Assembly: GCA_030704615.1 (NCBI GenBank)
Contig: CM060732.1
Coordinates: 69,733,053-69,797,052 of the forward strand
Length of the DNA: 64,000 nt
Source of the DNA: Takakia lepidozioides
Lineage: Eukaryota; Streptophyta; Takakiopsida; Takakiales; Takakiaceae
Reading direction: 5' to 3'
Below the pieces are notes generated by a model. It saw only the letters and a program-made list of their open reading frames with translations, ran no database searches and was not told where the DNA came from. The position numbers and the translations under genes are program-made. Positions 1 through 25,420 of this stretch are shown here, piece after piece (position 1 is the stretch's first letter; each line of letters starts with the position of its first letter).

Positions 1-3000
1 TCTAGAGGTCGAGAAGGTTGACGGGACGTCCAACAATATTCAAGATATGCCTGGCCACAGGTGAAAACTGTTGTGCGACCTTTGAAGTGGACAGACAGGC
101 CTTAGTCGGTTAAGAGGAAGAACTTCAATGTCACACTGGACGTTCACACATCTACACGTGAGTAGTTTACTTATCAACTCAAGCCGACCTTACTGAACTC
201 TATTTAATGGAAGCATAAATTTCCTCATTGCTGTAGATGGCGGCGGTCACAGGTTATGGGTACGGCCCTGCTCAGGAAGAATACCTCATGGTATCTGGAC
301 GTTCGGAAAATCGGCAGAATACATTGGCAAACCCAGACAACGAGAGCGCAGTGAAGACGCGTGTTCTCTCTAATTCCTAACTAATCTACGCCAACGCAAA
401 GATGTGAAGTCGCTTTCTCTGATAGATAGCGTGACACCTGGACACAAATTGAAAGAGAGTGGGATCTCAGAGAGGAGACAGAGAGAACCTGCAGCCATAC
501 CTGAGACTTGCGACAGAAGAAGAGAGATGCATATCAGGACGAGTAACAAAAAGCTCCCGAGCATGCCCTTCCGTTGCTGCTGCAAGATTAAGGCCGCTGG
601 GCCTACATCAACCTGTGCCATGCACCGGCCTTTCTCCCTAGTCCCTGAGACAGGTCCACGTCCCCCTCACCTGTCCTCTCTCATCTCCTTCCCTGTACAC
701 TGACCTCCCTCTTGTATCTCCTTTCCTGTTAGAACCCTGACAAATCAACCCAAGCTGAACATTCAATAACAAAACAGCAAGTGGGCCGATCCGATAATTA
801 ATGGGTTGATACCAAATGAACATCAGGGGCCGCTACTGTTAAGTTTGATCACACAGACGAGTGCCATCGACAAGAAACAATCTAAGGATCATCCACGTCA
901 AGTTAGCATGAAACTGGATTCCTGCTTCACAATGCATACTGAGAATGGAGAAGGCTACTGTAATAGACAAGGTTTTCCATCGTTGAATCATGATGCACTG
1001 CAGTAGTTCATCCCTAGGTCTTGGTATCTATCAATGGCCTCCTCCTCAACCAAGTATGCAAAAAAAAAAAACCAGGAACTTGTGCACATTGCTCTGTTGT
1101 GCCATGCAAATGCAGCCTGCAGACAACTCCGCAGGGAAGAAATACAATGTCCAACAAATCCAAGGGTGCAGTATTAAACCTAACATGACAGCCAAAACGC
1201 AACAAGCTCTTAATAATTTGACCATCCATCGGTGCAGTCCACAGCCTAATCCCTGACTAGTAGATGCCAGCTCAGGTCCATCCCTCCCACATCTGCACTG
1301 CTCAAGGGGGACCGCCAACAATGTGTGCCAAACGTCCGTCTCTACATAAAGGATATTGACCTCAAAATGCTTGCACCTCTTGTTCATGCGCCGCTGCCAT
1401 ATGAAGCTGAAATGCTTGCACTGAACAAGCGGTAATAAAACTCTGACCTTGAGTGGAAAACCGTTGGGCACTACTTACCCAAAAACCAAAGCCGCTGCAA
1501 AGCAAGCATCATATACAACTCTTTCTCTCCCTCGCTCTCTTTCTCGCTCGTGCTTCTCACGCAATGAATGGGTGGAGAAGAAAACAAATCTTGGAAACTT
1601 CAGATCTTGAGAGGACAGTGCTGCCTTGGCCGCCGGGGTGGCAGACGCATAACTTGGTGCATTAATTTTCCCACTAAATTTGAACTGCATTAATAAAGGC
1701 AACTTGGGCAGTCAAATGTGGCCTGTCACCACCAACCGTGACATGCGTGCCACCTCTCCTGTTTCCCATCAATCTCCAATCTCCCTCTGAACCTAGATCT
1801 CTCTGGACAGATTGGTCATTAGACATGTCTTCCAAGTTCGAGAGTCTTACAAACTACAAAGAGGGATGTTAATCCCTTAAGGAGTAGGTACATGGTGGGT
1901 TGTTGGGTACGCTGCAGCCGCAATAACTGGCTGATGATTCTGTTCCGTTCTGCAGCCAAAATAGAGTAGAATAATCTGCAGCACAGTCTGCAAACATGGG
2001 ACGGTGAGACTTGGGGAATAGATAGCAATCACGCATCGATGAACCGGATAGGCATTGAATTCAATTTTGTTCGAGTATATACAATGCTGGTCCCACCCCA
2101 AAGGCCATGATGAAAAGTGAACGCGGGGTGTGGCAATTAATTCCGTTGACGGTTGAGTAACTAGTAAAAAGGCAAGTTGAATGTAGTGAGTTCTCCTCGC
2201 TGACCGGCGAAGGCGGTGTACTGGCTCTGGCACCGGCAGTGGCCGGTGGCCGATATTAGTGGGTGCCCCATTATTTGTCCTGTCACTCATCTTGTGTGCT
2301 AGTACAGTCTGATGAAGGGAAGGCAGTTTAACTGTGAGTGTGTGACTCAGTGTGAGAGAGACACAGAGAGTGAGAGAGAGTGAGAGAGAGAGAGAGATGT
2401 TTGGAATGAGAATTTATGACTCTTAGTATTCAATGGCCCAGCGATCAATCAAACACAGAACTCCCAACTTACAAGCCCATCTGCATAGAGACTCAAAACT
2501 GGTCTGCAAAGTTGACTATCTGTCTTGTGGATCCATGTGGCCTTGTGGGTGCCAACGGACAGCCAATAAATCCATTCACTCATTGATTAGGTGAAGATGA
2601 TTGCAATACTTATGAATGAATGAATACAAAATTTATGAACCATCTGAGGCTTCTCATGGGCGTGTAATGGTAAGGGAGCAGTGCGAAGATGGGAACTGGA
2701 AGACACTAAGGCACCACCTTTATTGGCTCTGCCAATAAATCTGCAAACCTTGGGGGATAAAGAGTCCGTTACATGATTCAGTCACGGTTGGACCTGGATG
2801 GAGGGAGCAGAGGATGTGATGCTCTGACCCCTTTCAGATGATCATATCAGGCTTTGTTCTTGACTGTCTCTGCTTGTTGTATCGATGTCAGACTTGGATT
2901 GGGAGTAACACCATGTATTATGGTCGACATTGTTTGTTGAGGGGCCAGGCTGACATCAACGCTCCTCCTGCCCTTCCATCTGATCTCCCAGGACTCTGAA

Positions 3001-3461
3001 ACCATCTTCACATAGTTTTGATATTAGTGTTATCTACCATGGCCAACTGCAAGTCAAGGGCAGTCTACAGATGGTTGTTCATCTGCTTGCTGTATCAAAC
3101 ATGCGATTGCATTTCTGAACCCACAAGCCAATCGGCGTACAAGTACTCCATATCACATGGCCCAGAAACAAATTTAGGGCTTTGGTAAAATTCAAGTCAT
3201 ACACTTGTCACTCAAATAGCAGAGATCTACTCCAGAAAATATTTCTTTGGTTTAGCCATTAGTTGTATGCATCATGCTTCATACATCATTGTTTGCACTA
3301 TTTCCACTATATACCACTGTATATGAGCTTGATTGACAGGATTAACTGATCAACAGCAGCGACTGTCTCACAGCTAGCTACAAGTCTGAATCAAAGTTCG
3401 GTAACTCCTGAAAAGTCTTCCAATTGGCCTGGAAATCTGAGGGCCAGTCCGCCAGCAGTAG
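1..3461. other. No gene seen; downstream flank of RH21 with a (GA)n tract
   Basis: No ORF here shows a recognisable domain or convincing splice structure. A GAGA-rich microsatellite lies at about 2340-2399. The helicase 3' UTR probably occupies part of the right side: minus-strand AATAAA-type signals occur near 2716, but the poly(A) site cannot be fixed. Confidence 0.5.
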
Positions 3462-16310
<12,849 letters not shown>

Positions 16311-16816
16311 GACCGGGGCAGCTCTCGTACAATAGAGCTGGACGAAGCTGTATCTGCCTGCAAAATACCTGCACTAGCCTAAAACATGCCCAAGCATACG
16401 GAAGAAAGGGGAACAATCATTACCGAGGAACTACCTCTTCCCAATAACTCCATCCTCCATTCCCGCTGAAGACGACCTCAAGGATGTGAGGAATTGCTCA
16501 TTCACACAAAAGCTTATCGCAATTTTCTTCTGATCCTCTTTGCAATCAGTAGCCTACCAGCTTTCAAACTGCAACTCACACTTGTCTCCAGCAATTGATC
16601 AACTCCATGTTCATAGATTTGTCAAGCTCGTTTGCAGCACCTCCACGATCCCCTCCTCTTCCTCCCCACAGCAATATCTCCGTTCCAGGTAGGATATCGC
16701 TATCGCTGTTCTCATCATTCATCCAGTCAGCTATTCTTTCATTCATCCTGAAGCTTATCTATCCATCCGTCTCTTAGGGCTCCACCAAAACCCTAAACCC
16801 GTTTCTGCCATTGTGA

Positions 16817-17268
16817 TATCTCTCTCTCTCTCTTCGTATTATGACGGCCAGAGCCGCAAGTAGAAGAGAAAAGATGCGGGTGAGGTAAGTTATATCCGGT
16901 ACTCGTGTGTCATTCGATATGGTATCACTGAAACCTTGAACAGCTCTAAAGACTAGATAGTTTTCTCTATTGTACTCTCTTTCCTTTCTCTTCCATGTAT
17001 GCCGGCGCCATTGAGCCGGGGTTGATAGACAAATAGGATATCTCTCGCTCTCCGTATTATGATGGCCAGAGCCGGAAGTAGAAGAGGAAAGATGCGGGTG
17101 AGGTTTACCACTAAGTTATATCCGGGACTTCGTGTCATTCGATATAGTATCACTGGAACTTTGAACAGCTCTAAAGACTAGGTAGTTTTCTCGATTGTAC
17201 TTTTCTTTCCTTTCTCTTCCATGTATGCCGGCCCCATTGAGCCGGGGTTGGTAGACAAATAGGATATC
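16817..17268. repeat. Tandem duplication, two copies of about 220 bp, upstream of RH21
   Basis: The copy at about 16817-17042 is repeated at 17043-17268. Each contains a CT-rich start, 'cgtattatga' (16835 and 17053), 'gccagagccg', 'gatgcgggtgagg', 'gttatatccgg', 'gaacagctctaaagacta', 'tttctcttccatgtatgccg' and 'gacaaataggata' (ending about 17040 and 17266). The offset drifts from 218 to 226 bp, so the copies have collected small indels. The pair lies about 0.5-1 kb upstream of the helicase start codon, so it overlaps or abuts its promoter or 5' UTR. Confidence 0.85.
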
Positions 17269-17299
17269 TGAGTGGTCGAGAGCTACTGTAACCGGAGAA

Positions 17300-20200
17300 A
17301 CCGCAGGAGAGAACAGGGAGTGAGTCGGTCATCATCTCTGCAGGGGTGAGATTCAAGGGATGGTTGGAATCGTAGAGAAGCCGCTATCATTCGGATGTAA
17401 CTGGAAATATTGAGTATCTCCATGTAGTTCCTTCTGGTTGGCATCTTCAAGCTCCTGAATGGATCTTGTGTGTGGTTTTCCAGGGGCCTCTTAATTGTTA
17501 CTTACATGTTTGTCAAATCCAGCTTTTGCTTATCATTCATTGTTGCAGTAGATGTTCTTCTCAGTAATCAGTCTCGTAGATTTCAACTCAACTTCTCTAC
17601 CAAGACTTCGTAGTTCCGCAGGGAGATGAGGGCGTTGGAACTCGTTTGTCATCTGTGAGACATTTCTTTGCTTGTCGATTGTGTATGGGAAAGATGTTGC
17701 GAAATGATTTCTTCCATTTTTACACTAATATGTCCACGGGCCAGGTTTTAGTCAGGTCAATGTCAATGACAGGAGTCTATAAGACTCCTACCTTCAAATG
17801 GCAAAGACCGTTACAAACCTGGTAAATTAATATCAGAGATCGGTCTCTTCGAGAGCATGGCTGTTCTAGCTGTGCATTGAACAGGCTATCTTTGAGTGGG
17901 CCCATCGTTGCCAGATGTGTCCTTTACGATCATCTGAGCTCCATAAGGGTTCTACATCGAGTTCAAATAACTAGTATGGCTTGCTTATTTTTTATGATTG
18001 TTTCTGACCTTCGTTAAAATCTACCGGGTGCGGAGTATTGTCCCCATATCCCCCCGGTGCCGATATTATGCCGATGCCGGTATTATGCTGATGCAAGTGG
18101 CACTGAAAACATCTTATCGTTTTGTGGACTACTCCAGTACTTGTTTCTTGCTCTTTAGCTGGTCAGTGCCTGCATGACTGGGTTTGTCACGACATTTTAG
18201 TGGTAGATCTGTATAGGTTGATTTAGTGTCCGCCAAAAACTTCTGTCTGTCGAGTAAGTGGCTGTACTAGTTTTGGCAGTAGTCAACTCTGTTTGGCAAT
18301 CACTAGTGATTCACTTACTTCCAGAGTTAAGCTCAATGTTGGTGCCTAACCCTTCCCACTGATTGAAGGGGAAGCCACTGATAATCTGAGGAATTAAAGA
18401 TTGAAGACACCTCCACTGCTAATCTTTGTTAAGCTCTCTCTCTTTTTCCAGGATGTAACAAGTTTGTTTTTCTCACACTCTGCTCACAGTAATGTCAGTG
18501 GAAGATAACGAAATCTTCTGTGAGATTGCTAATCTTTGCACCTACAAATTTCTAATTAACTCTGCTTCATTCATGGACATTCTCTACTCACACAGATAGA
18601 TACGGTATACCAGTGTCAATCCCAATCTTTTGATGGTAAAGAAGGTTAAATCCCTCACAAAGCAATACTACTTAGTAGGTAGTCTGGAGAGGCCGTTGCT
18701 GTTGTAGTCATGCATCGAATGCAGTCTTTATGTGATGATCGAAGTTCCTCGACGTTTTGCCCTGGAATTATATTTCACTGTTCAATGCAACAGAGTAACT
18801 CCTACCACCTGTAGGAGCCTCTTGGAAGCCAGCATGGAAATTCTCTTTTTCTTCACCTCATGAAGTACTTCAGAGTCTCCTGAGTTCCAACTAGTGGCAA
18901 CTGGAGGTAATTACATTCTGTAGATTACCACTATGACAAAGCATGTAGGTTTATGGCACAATTCATTGGAGTCATCTTACGGAGTGTAGAACAAGATTAC
19001 CTACTCAATTTTTCATTTCTATACAAGCAAATGATCACTGATAGTGCCATGAGCGTTTCATTGACCCCCTAGCCCTCACACTGCAATCTCTGATAATGTT
19101 TGTCTACCCCCTCCATCCTGATCTTTTGGGAGTGCTGAGACAAGTTATAGTTTCATCCTGTCTGATAATGAAGACAATGTGCTCTCCTGTTGGTTAGGTA
19201 GACAATGTGGCGCAAGGTAGATGTTCTCTTCATATGTATTTTTGGCATCTGTTAAATAGTTATGCTGTGAGGATACTGTGTGAGCAATTTGCCTCCGAAG
19301 GAGGTTTGGACAGTTTGCATCATGGATGGTACACCTCGTTTTATTACCACAGTAAGTCTGGTCCCTTTTACCACCATGCGCCATTAAGATGCTGTATTTT
19401 TTTGTCTACATATTGGAATTATTACTAGTCCACAGATGGGTACAGTGGCCCAGTGGTTCGCATCTAACCCTACGGGTTGCCCGGAGTGTGCTACACATAC
19501 CAAATGTTTTTGATAGAATTATGATTAGGGTTTTTCCAACCCTCCCTGCTGTTGGTCTCGGGGGCCGAGCCTCACAGCGGCTGTTATTCCCCCTCCCCAA
19601 GAAAGAAAGCTCTCGAATTGTGAGCCGCTCCGAGGCTTTCCATCAATAAATAGAAGAACGAAGTCTGAAAGGAAACCCACGACCAAAACATCACCTAAAG
19701 ACTTATGCAGATTTTCCTTTGAATTTGTCTAAGGCCCTTGCTTTGTGTAATGTCCTTCGGATCGCTGTCTGGGATATAGCATCGAGCCCTGATTGGGAAT
19801 GGCCTCAGCAACGCCCATTTCGAAGTTCATGAGGATGTAAGAAAGCACAGAATTCATTGAAGTGGACGAGGCTCTGAACAGTGGAACTTTGCATCAGTTC
19901 TGACTTGGAACCAGCATCCAAGTCAGCAAGGATCCAGCAGTCAGGATTGACGCTGGTTCGACCCAAGAGAGCAAGTGGAAACTGTGACCTCAACTGGAGA
20001 TGGGCTCATACATATGCAGATACCTCAAAATCACGATAGTTGGACTTCTCGTAAGATAATCGAGAATCATTCCCTGAATCTGAACCTTATATCGGTAGTG
20101 AAAGTGCTAATGCTACGACAATGTAGTCATAGAAAATACATGTATCGTCCAATCTTTTTGAGTACGTGGAAACCGTCCGCATTTCTTAGGTTTCCCTCCA

Positions 20201-20598
20201 AGTTCAATTCCCAATATCCATCATCATCATACTGTAATCTATTTGCAGGCCGCCATGGCTTCATTCCACTGTACAACAACATGAGCTGCCTGCTCAAGAA
20301 AAAATCACGTGCACGGTGGCGGCCAACTTCAATATGAGTTATCTGCTGTATGGAGCGAGCGATCCGAGGCTAAGTGAAAAACCCTTGGAACGCAATCTAT
20401 ACAAGGATTGCTGGTAAACTATCGAGGCTCCAGTTGAGAGCTTGAAGACGTCGGATCATCTTTGTAGCGATTGAATGGGGGACTCACTGTAAAACTCAAT
20501 TCGCTAGTTATGGTACTGAAGGGTTAGAGAACTTCAAAGGTAGCTGCACAATTCGAAATATCTTGCTTGAAGTCAGACAAACGCACATGCTAGAACGA
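17300..20598. other. Intergenic, no gene seen; one SINE-like copy
   Basis: ORFs here are short and show no domain or codon coherence. A tRNA-like segment lies near 19,436-19,500 (see separate entry). The rest is ordinary intergenic sequence between the helicase promoter and the 3' end of the DRIP-like gene. Confidence 0.5.
19436..19620 (+). mobile_element. tRNA-derived SINE-like copy
   Basis: The stretch begins with an A-box-like 'gtggcccagtggttcgcatc' and continues into a block containing 'ggccgagcctcacagcggctg' and an A/G-rich end. It resembles the tRNA-like heads elsewhere in the window but is degenerate, without a clear B box at the expected distance. The assignment is tentative. Confidence 0.35.
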
Positions 20599-23500
20599 TC
20601 AGGTGGTCATGAACATGGTCGCTCGGGGCTGGCACCGCTTATACGTGAGAACCATGACTAGATCCTCTGGGCGCGCCACAGAGCGGTCTGGAAGTGTACA
20701 TGCTTCTCCACCAGCTGGTGTAGGGTCTTCTGAGCTCTTCGTAGTCATATCAATGTTAGAAGGTGTCTGCCAGATGGCGTTGCGTACATGTAACAATGGT
20801 AAACCGGGGATCAAGCGTTGCCCTTTGCAAGCGATCTCCACCTGCAAATGTGTCGATGTGTGAAATGGAGCGAAGAGACTATAACTTTACATTCCCTATA
20901 TTATGGAGTCTATATTAAGATGAAGTCACATGGTAATGTCTAATGTCCACTACAGTCTGTAAAGAGCCAGATTAAACTCATGCTGTCCAGTTTCATGATT
21001 TGATCAGAAGGAGTTTTAGATTACAAGGACTCTACATAAGAGTTCATTAACCACTACTATCACCGAGCACCAGGGTAAACCAATTAGAACTAAATATTCT
21101 GTCATGAGATTTCAGGATCAACACTACAATAGCTCTTTCAATTCTCCAGACACAAGAAACGATCAATGGGCGTGCAACTTCATATATACTGACTAACTGA
21201 TGCAAACTGAAATGTCCTACAGACTTGTACCTCTGCTGCACTTGAAAGCCCGAGCTTCTTCACCAAGTACATCCTCACCGCAGCCACCGTCACTGTCTCA
21301 TCCCTGTCACATAGTAGCATCCAATCAGTCAGTCAGAGGCGCAGTCATATAGATATGTACGATGAAGTTATCCACATTGAATACATCTTAATCGTACATA
21401 TTAATTGAAACTCAAATCTAAATGTTTTATGTATATAATAATAAGTCTCGCATAGTTGGAATCACATGTGAAACATTCTTCCTAACATGCTTCAGAATTA
21501 GTATTTCGTCAAAATGTGCATTTGGGATAGTTCTTGAAAGGATTCTAGGAGTTTACTGGTTATGAGCAAGAGATCAGGGACTGCTGATGCAATTAGATCT
21601 GTACATCATTATAATCTAGATAACCTCCACATCTTTTATTATCTGACTCTTCAGTGTCTCAGTAGTTCGAGAGATGAAGGGGGTCCAATGAGCCAGCTAT
21701 CTTAACCAGCTGGCAAGAAGGCTAAACCATGTTTATCCACGTTCAGAGCCTCTTTCTTGATCTCTCTCTCTACTGGCCACCCGAGCAATACCACGTCATT
21801 TCCAGTATGCTCTCTTAGACATCTCATATCCGAATGGGTGTATTATCAGTACAGTGCCCCCAGAGCCAGCAAGTGATTGTTGTAGGTAGAAGATGACATA
21901 CTTTATTCTCAAGTAGAGTTTGGGGAGCCCTTTTAATGTATGATTCCCAATTCTGCAGTTCAAGAAGACAAGGCAGACATTAGTGACTTGGTGAGCTTGC
22001 CCTTCAACATCATTGGTGTGATCAGACTGACCTTCTTACGAATGACAACCAATGGTAGATACTTCGAGGGTAGATAATCGTGCAACATCGTACTTTGTTG
22101 ATTGTGAACTTCTGCTCTCTAGACAGAGCATTAGTAACGTGTAGCACCAGTCTAACTATAAAATTTTGCTATTCACAAGGTCCTATGAATATGTACTGTC
22201 CCCCGTACTGCCCGTTCACGTCGTGCATCATCGGTGTGTCATCTCTCTCTACATACGTATGGCCGATCAAAGTTTCATGCTAATCACGGCACAATAATAG
22301 ATCACTGGCTGGGATGTTCATGCATTGTTTGGATCTTGATTGCATGAAAGCCTACTCGATACGGCTGTTTATAGACCATTTTCTCAGCACTAATTGTGTG
22401 TTCTCTGGAGAAAATATCAGTATAGATCTACAAATTTTATTTAAATAGACGTATTCAAACAATCTTACCACTACTCCAGAAGATTCACTTATTTCATGCT
22501 GCCTGATATGCAACATCTTTGCATTGGTACTGGATATAGACTTGAGAATTTCTGTGACAAAGAGGATATTTTCAGAAGCATTATAACAGACTTACAGTTG
22601 GCTTTCTGCTGCTTCGAGGGTGAACCATAATCCAGGATTCGGTCCATTTGATGACAGAGCCTTAAATGGAACGGTATCCCTGTCTCCAGACATGCCAGGA
22701 TCAAGCAATGGAGGCTTGCTACCAGAATACCTGTAAAAGCTTCTTCCAGTTGGATCCCAACGTTGGCTCTGCGTTGGCTTGTGATGTACTTTCGCCCACA
22801 GAGGAGTCGATGGACCAGGTGCTCGATCGAGCTGCTGCAAGTTCCTTATCGAGTCCTGCAAAGAGTAAAAATAGAGCTTTCAACGTTCGGAGTTCCTGCC
22901 GAGTCAGCACAACCACTTTCGTACTTATGCAGCTCAGTTGAAGTTGGAGAGCTCGCTCTCATTTGTGAATCAAGCTCCTATTGTGCATTCAAAGTCCATA
23001 TTTGAATTAAACTGTTTAAATGAGTTATAACCATTCTAATCAAAGATTGTTCAATGCTGGAAAAGCATCGAACTTTCATGCCGATTGTAGTGCACGCCCC
23101 GTGATGGACACACTCAGCTTGATTACACGATGCAAAATTATCGTAATAACTAAACAACAGTGCTTCCAAGGACAGCCAGTCTTTCAGGAAGAAAGGAGGA
23201 CGAAGACATGCACATTTTCAATTTAAAATAGTCTGTTTCGAGTACCTCATGGCTCCCCCGCAAACCAGAGCCCTGAAACATATCGAGTGCCCGTTTCATT
23301 GCTGCTATTTGATTTTCAGTTTCATTCCTGGCAGGCTGGAGAGTATTTAAATTTCTTCCGATCCTTGGCGATGTCGCAGGCGGCAATAATGTACTTGGAG
23401 GCGGCCCAGATTGTTGGAAATGTGAGTGCGCGTTGTGTCCCACTGTTCGTAGAAGCCTTTGCCAGGACTCTTCAGAAGGTCCTGCATGGATCCTCTCATC

Positions 23501-25420
23501 TGCCTCTATTTGGTTGTTGGGGACTGGGGGTGTCCAAGTCGAGAACCCTCTTTCTTGCAGAACCATACTAGTTGACGCTGCTGCAGGTGGGGCGTCAGAA
23601 GGGCACTTGGACAATGGAGCCAACTGGCTGGTATCTGAGGTGATGTCCATTGGTAAATTCTTCCCGGCAATGGGCCCTAACCCTAAGTGGTTCCGCCAAG
23701 TGAGGATAGCATCTGCTTCAGTTTGAGGAAGGTGGGCAGATTGCAATGTCCGTGGCACTGTAGCAACCAACTGAGATAGACCTGGCTCTACTTGTTGCAG
23801 AGCTACTTGACCACCTTTTCCTGCCGTCTGCGGAGGTGAAGGTAGCTGTGTTGCCAAGCCCAGGGCTTCTCCGGAAATGGGAAACTTGCTCCTGGCTGAA
23901 GTTCCAGGGTTTTGTGGCGCTTCTCTACTGGCATCGACTCTTCGCAAGTCTCCGCTGGAGCCAGTCAGCGATAACCAATTTGGTCTCTGTACCGTTTGTG
24001 CTGTCTGTGCCTGCGAAAGAACCGCATGCTGGACGGGTACGGGTGATCCAGACGTGCTCACGGTTGTACCTGGAGTTCCGATGAGTGGGTGAGGTTCTGT
24101 CCAGCCTGGTGAGTCTCTTCTGACCAATGGGTCTAGGTTACAGCCTCCAAGACTGTCTCGTCTGTGAGCATCCTGGGTTGCATGAGATGATGCTAAACCA
24201 GGCGTTCCGGAACGAATTACTACAGCAGCACTACTAGCACCAAGGTGTTCTATAGTCGGTTTCCTGTCGCTGCCATCGTTATCTGATGCATATCCGGTTA
24301 GGTGGAAAAGCATTGGCCATTGGGACTGTGAAAAGGAAACCGGTTGCTTGAGTCGACTTTCAGCAGCCAATTCGGACACGGTCGGCGAACTTTCTACTCC
24401 CAAATTGTGTGGCAGCCTGCTATTACTGGTGGGCGTCTGCACTCTTTCCGGGTTGTCAGTGTGATCTGCATTTCGGGACTCCTTTCGCGTTTCATCATCG
24501 ACTTCTATATATAATCTTGGACAGGAAGCAGCTGACGAGCTCCCTAATCCCAGCTGTAACCACTCCTCAACCTCAATGTTAGCCTCCTGGGGCAGCCGTT
24601 TCCTCGAACCAGCTTGAACCCTAGACCTTACGAGAGCCTGAGAGGGCTCCAGAAAATTCTGCAACTGAAGTTCCCCTTCATAACTCTCTGTTGGAAAGCT
24701 CATTTTGTTGATGAGCAGTTTCTGCTTTCGAAGAGGCAATGTTGGAGGTGAAAACTGTGGATAGAATTCCCTCTGACCATGGCCAGACCGTGCATCTTCT
24801 ACCACAATTCCTTGATGTCTACTTTCCCCCAGCACCTTGTGGTCTTCCAAGAATGGTTGTAGGCCTGGCAGTTCCATAGACTCAACTTGTACCTTTGATT
24901 TCTTGATTGAATTATCATGCAATGAACCTTGAGACATGAGTGTAGCGTCCGAAGTATTAGCAGCTGCACTTTCTATGGCCACGGCACCAGAAACTTCGTC
25001 CTCCGTGCTCGATTTCGAGCTCTCTTGATCTGCCATGTGATGTTCGGCCGTTATACCGGATTCCCCACAATTATCAGGAGACAAATCAGAAGATCCTTGC
25101 TTCGACAGCCTAGACTGCAATTGGTTGATTGTAGGATCAGTATCTCCGTCCCTGCGACCTTCATCCGGATTTTCTCCAGTCTGATCCTCAGACACAATGC
25201 TGCTCACTGCCCCCAGCTTCCTCTTCTTCCCAGGTTGTGACCAATCGTTCATGAGATGATCTTTCCTGGAAACAGAAGGTTCCACGGTTGGAGTCTGCAT
25301 GTCATCAAGCTGCTCACTCTCCTTCGCGCAGTGGAAATTAGGCCGGATATTCACAGAAAAACCCAGCGCTGACATGCGAGTCCGGGTGTTGTCAAGGGAG
25401 CTACTCACATCCCCTTGCAC
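20599..25420 (-). CDS. DRIP/PCGF-like protein with C-terminal RAWUL domain; 5' end unresolved
   Basis: Four exons join in phase: about 25420-23246, 22855-22596, 21303-21231 and 20841-20599 (stop TGA). From the first in-frame ATG (25375) this gives 901 aa; the frame stays open a little further upstream to a stop near 25,490. Exon 1 is Ser/Pro/Gln-rich and probably disordered. The last three exons encode GLWFTLEAAESQL, then DETVTVAAVRMYLVKKLGL, then VEIACKGQRLIPGLPLLHVR followed by NAIWQTP. This is the RAWUL (ubiquitin-like) fold that ends Arabidopsis DRIP1/DRIP2 E3 ligases and PCGF/Polycomb RING proteins. DRIPs carry an N-terminal RING, but I could not find a CxxC...CxHxxC exon upstream on the minus strand to about 30 kb. 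Between WFTLEA and the next strand the family usually has a longer linker (about 20 residues), which is missing here. So it is either a RING-less relative or a model lacking 5' exons. Confidence 0.75.

Noticed and set aside
1046-1471. 141-codon minus-strand ORF near the left edge
   Set aside because: No domain, Cys/Trp-rich random-looking composition, no supporting splice or promoter context.
1877-2290. 137-codon minus-strand ORF
   Set aside because: No recognisable motif; composition typical of chance ORFs in this base composition.
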